Part shown: piece after piece, positions 12,614 to 14,112 of the stretch
Layout of the letters: every line of letters starts with the position of its first letter
Numbering within the stretch: position 1 is the first letter of the stretch
NCBI GenBank assembly: GCA_003136075.1
Contig: PNBP01000104.1
Span: 1 to 14,112, forward strand
Direction of reading: 5' to 3'
From: Methanoregula sp.
GTDB lineage: Archaea > Halobacteriota > Methanomicrobia > Methanomicrobiales > Methanospirillaceae
DNA length: 14,112 nucleotides
Made by a program: the position numbers and the translations under genes
Notes under the pieces: model-generated
What the model saw: the letters and a program-made list of their open reading frames with translations, nothing else
What the model was told of the DNA's origin: nothing
Databases searched by the model: none

Positions 12614-13243
12614 TTATGAGGTACTCCGGGCTTTAATCCGTTTCATCCGGAAGAGTTCTTCACGCTCCATTTCATCAAGGCGCATCTTGATGAAATCCCG
12701 GGCAGCAGTAAGTTCTGGTATAACCTTGTACTCAAGGGCATTGACCCGCCGTTTGGTCTTCTCGATCTCATCGAGCAGACGTTTCATCGTTGTTTCAATC
12801 TCAGCGCTCTCAATGATTGCCTCAACGAGATCTTCAAAGGCTGACGCAGTTTCATCGATCACCGGCGATGTGCCGAGCACACCATACCCGCGTTCGACAA
12901 GGGTCTTTTTTACCTTCGATGATTCGATCTCGGGAACAACAACACCCATAATGTTTTTACTTTTTAAGGTGATCTGGGGCACTTCTTTGACCGAGAATGC
13001 GGCGGCTTTGACACCAATTGCACCTTCAACGGTGTTTGCAACGGCCATCATTTCAACGGCACGCTGGTATTTTTTCAAAAGTCCGCCACGGCTGTCCTTT
13101 GCATCCGCAAGCACCTTGAAAAATTCAAGAATCAATCCATCGCGCTTCATCTTGAGGATCTTATAGCCACGCTCTGAGAGCTGGATCTTCCTTTTGAGGT
13201 TGATCAGTTCCGAACGGGTTGGCTTGATATCACGCAGCGCCAT
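12614..13243 (-). CDS. atpD: A-type ATP synthase subunit D
   Basis: Central-stalk subunit of the archaeal A1Ao ATP synthase, which couples ion flow through the membrane rotor to ATP synthesis in the catalytic A/B head. The chosen start gives 209 residues, beginning MALRDIKPTRSELINLKRKI, the normal N-terminus for archaeal subunit D; a longer frame from 13267 adds only residues overlapping the end of atpB. The protein is mostly long helix at both ends (residues about 8-65 and 130-205), as expected for the antiparallel coiled coil of the rotor axle, with EYKVIPELTAARDFIKMRLDEMEREELFRMKR typical of the C-terminal helix. The ATG lies 7 nt after the atpB stop, with GGAG inside the last atpB codons, so translation is coupled to atpB. 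Confidence 0.95.
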   Translation of the reverse strand: MALRDIKPTRSELINLKRKIQLSERGYKILKMKRDGLILEFFKVLADAKDSRGGLLKKYQRAVEMMAVANTVEGAIGVKAAAFSVKEVPQITLKSKNIMGVVVPEIESSKVKKTLVERGYGVLGTSPVIDETASAFEDLVEAIIESAEIETTMKRLLDEIEKTKRRVNALEYKVIPELTAARDFIKMRLDEMEREELFRMKRIKARSTS

Positions 13244-13250
13244 GGACTTT

Positions 13251-14112
13251 TTACTCCTTCTTTGCACCAGTTCTGAATTTCGGGTGGTACTTCTGGATCA
13301 GCTCACGGTCAATACGGACGAGCTGCTCGACAGGCAGCGTCGAGAGCAGTTCCCAACCGATGTTTAACGTGTCTTCAATCGTCCGGTCCTCATCGAGTCC
13401 CTGCCGGACAAACCGGTTCTCGAAGAGGTCGGCAAATTCAAGGAACATACGGTCACGTTCGGACAGTGCATCCTTACCGACGATTGCAACGAGCCCACGA
13501 AGATCATTACCTTCCGCGTATGCAGCGTACATCTGGTCGGACACTTTCTTGTGGTCCTCACGGGTGTGCCCCTTACCGATACCGAGGTTCATTAACCGGG
13601 AAAGGGAGGGAAGCACATTGATCGGCGGGTAGATACCCTTACGATGCAGCTCACGGGAAACCACGATCTGGCCTTCGGTGATGTAACCGGTCAGGTCGGG
13701 AATCGGGTGAGTGATATCGTCACCGGGCATGGTCAGGATCGGGATCTGGGTCACAGAACCTTTCTGCCCCTTGATGATACCCGCACGTTCGTAGAGACAC
13801 GCGAGATCGGTATACATGTACCCGGGATAGCCACGGCGCCCGGGCACTTCTTCACGGGCGGCACCGATCTGGCGGAGCGCTTCACAATAGTTGGTCATAT
13901 CCGTCAGGATAACGAGCACGTGCATACCCAGTTCAAACGCCAGGTACTCTGCGGTGGTCAGTGCCAGCCGCGGGGTAATGATGCGCTCGACGGCCGGGTC
14001 ATCTGCAAGGTTCAGGAACACGACGGCACGCTCAAGAGCGCCCGTGCGTTCGAAATCCTGCATGAACGCATTTGCTTCTTCCTTGGTGATACCCATTGCC
14101 GCAAAGACCACA
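13251..14112 (-). CDS. atpB: A-type ATP synthase subunit B, C-terminal part (cut by window edge)
   Basis: Regulatory, non-catalytic subunit alternating with catalytic subunit A in the A1 head. The frame runs off the right edge; about 287 residues are visible of the roughly 460 usual, beginning [16 protein letters not shown]. Recognisable blocks are [103 protein letters not shown] and [21 protein letters not shown], characteristic of AtpB/NtpB. The lone apparent start near 14111 is an internal GTG, not the gene start. The 5' portion, and presumably atpA, lie outside the window. It is followed by atpD and pgk on the same strand. Confidence 0.97.
   Translation of the reverse strand, partial: VVFAAMGITKEEANAFMQDFERTGALERAVVFLNLADDPAVERIITPRLALTTAEYLAFELGMHVLVILTDMTNYCEALRQIGAAREEVPGRRGYPGYMYTDLACLYERAGIIKGQKGSVTQIPILTMPGDDITHPIPDLTGYITEGQIVVSRELHRKGIYPPINVLPSLSRLMNLGIGKGHTREDHKKVSDQMYAAYAEGNDLRGLVAIVGKDALSERDRMFLEFADLFENRFVRQGLDEDRTIEDTLNIGWELLSTLPVEQLVRIDRELIQKYHPKFRTGAKKE

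Noticed and set aside
12596..13243. atpD-pgk junction as a possible fusion or frameshift
   Set aside because: Both frames end and begin cleanly, with a normal stop, ribosome binding site and ATG. Each protein is of normal length.
1..14112. CRISPR array, tRNA, rRNA or insertion sequence
   Set aside because: No regularly spaced repeats, no tRNA-like cloverleaf pattern ending in CCA or with a GGTTCGAATCC-type T arm, no rRNA sequence, and no transposase frame or flanking duplication were seen on reading either strand.

Overview
The window looks like chromosomal DNA of a methanogenic archaeon, most probably of the order Methanomicrobiales and Methanoregula-like. This placement is inference. It rests on an A-type (archaeal) ATP synthase gene pair, an archaeal-type phosphoglycerate kinase, TATA-like boxes instead of bacterial -35/-10 promoters, bare T-tracts as terminators, and GGTGAT/GGAG-type ribosome binding sites. 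I found no insertion sequence, prophage, tRNA, rRNA or CRISPR array.

Layout. On the + strand, 3-560 is the 3' part of an unrecognised gene. It is followed 16 nt later by a pyridine-nucleotide-disulfide oxidoreductase of the dihydrolipoamide dehydrogenase superfamily (577-1911), whose active-site region is atypical. After T-rich tracts come a class II lysyl-tRNA synthetase (2071-3618) and a small SAM methyltransferase (3797-4375).

The centre, about 4.5-9.45 kb, is one complete branched-chain amino-acid-type (HAAT) ABC importer split into two convergent units: ATPases livG-livF on + (4585-6006), and binding protein livK, then permeases livH and livM on - (9408 down to 6125). Each unit has a TATA-like box followed closely by the same palindrome, TGCTA-N5-TAGCATAG (4519-4536, and 9436-9419 on the - strand). 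This looks like an operator that would co-regulate the two halves. livG lacks a normal start codon where one is expected: a good ribosome binding site is followed by ACG.

Beyond a 378-nt non-coding stretch lie rlmH (23S rRNA methyltransferase, - strand) and a ribbon-helix-helix (CopG-like) regulator (- strand). The regulator is divergent from a three-helix membrane protein of unknown function (+). Their shared intergenic region carries two TTAYGTAA sites 31 bp apart. The right end is a tight - strand cluster, atpB (cut by the window edge)-atpD-pgk, which pairs ATP synthase subunits with phosphoglycerate kinase.

Most of the window is ordinary core and transport gene content. I do not see a wholly new multi-gene system. 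The best leads are the shared liv operator on a split importer, the missing livG start codon, and the oxidoreductase in which the flavin-site lysine is replaced by a third cysteine.
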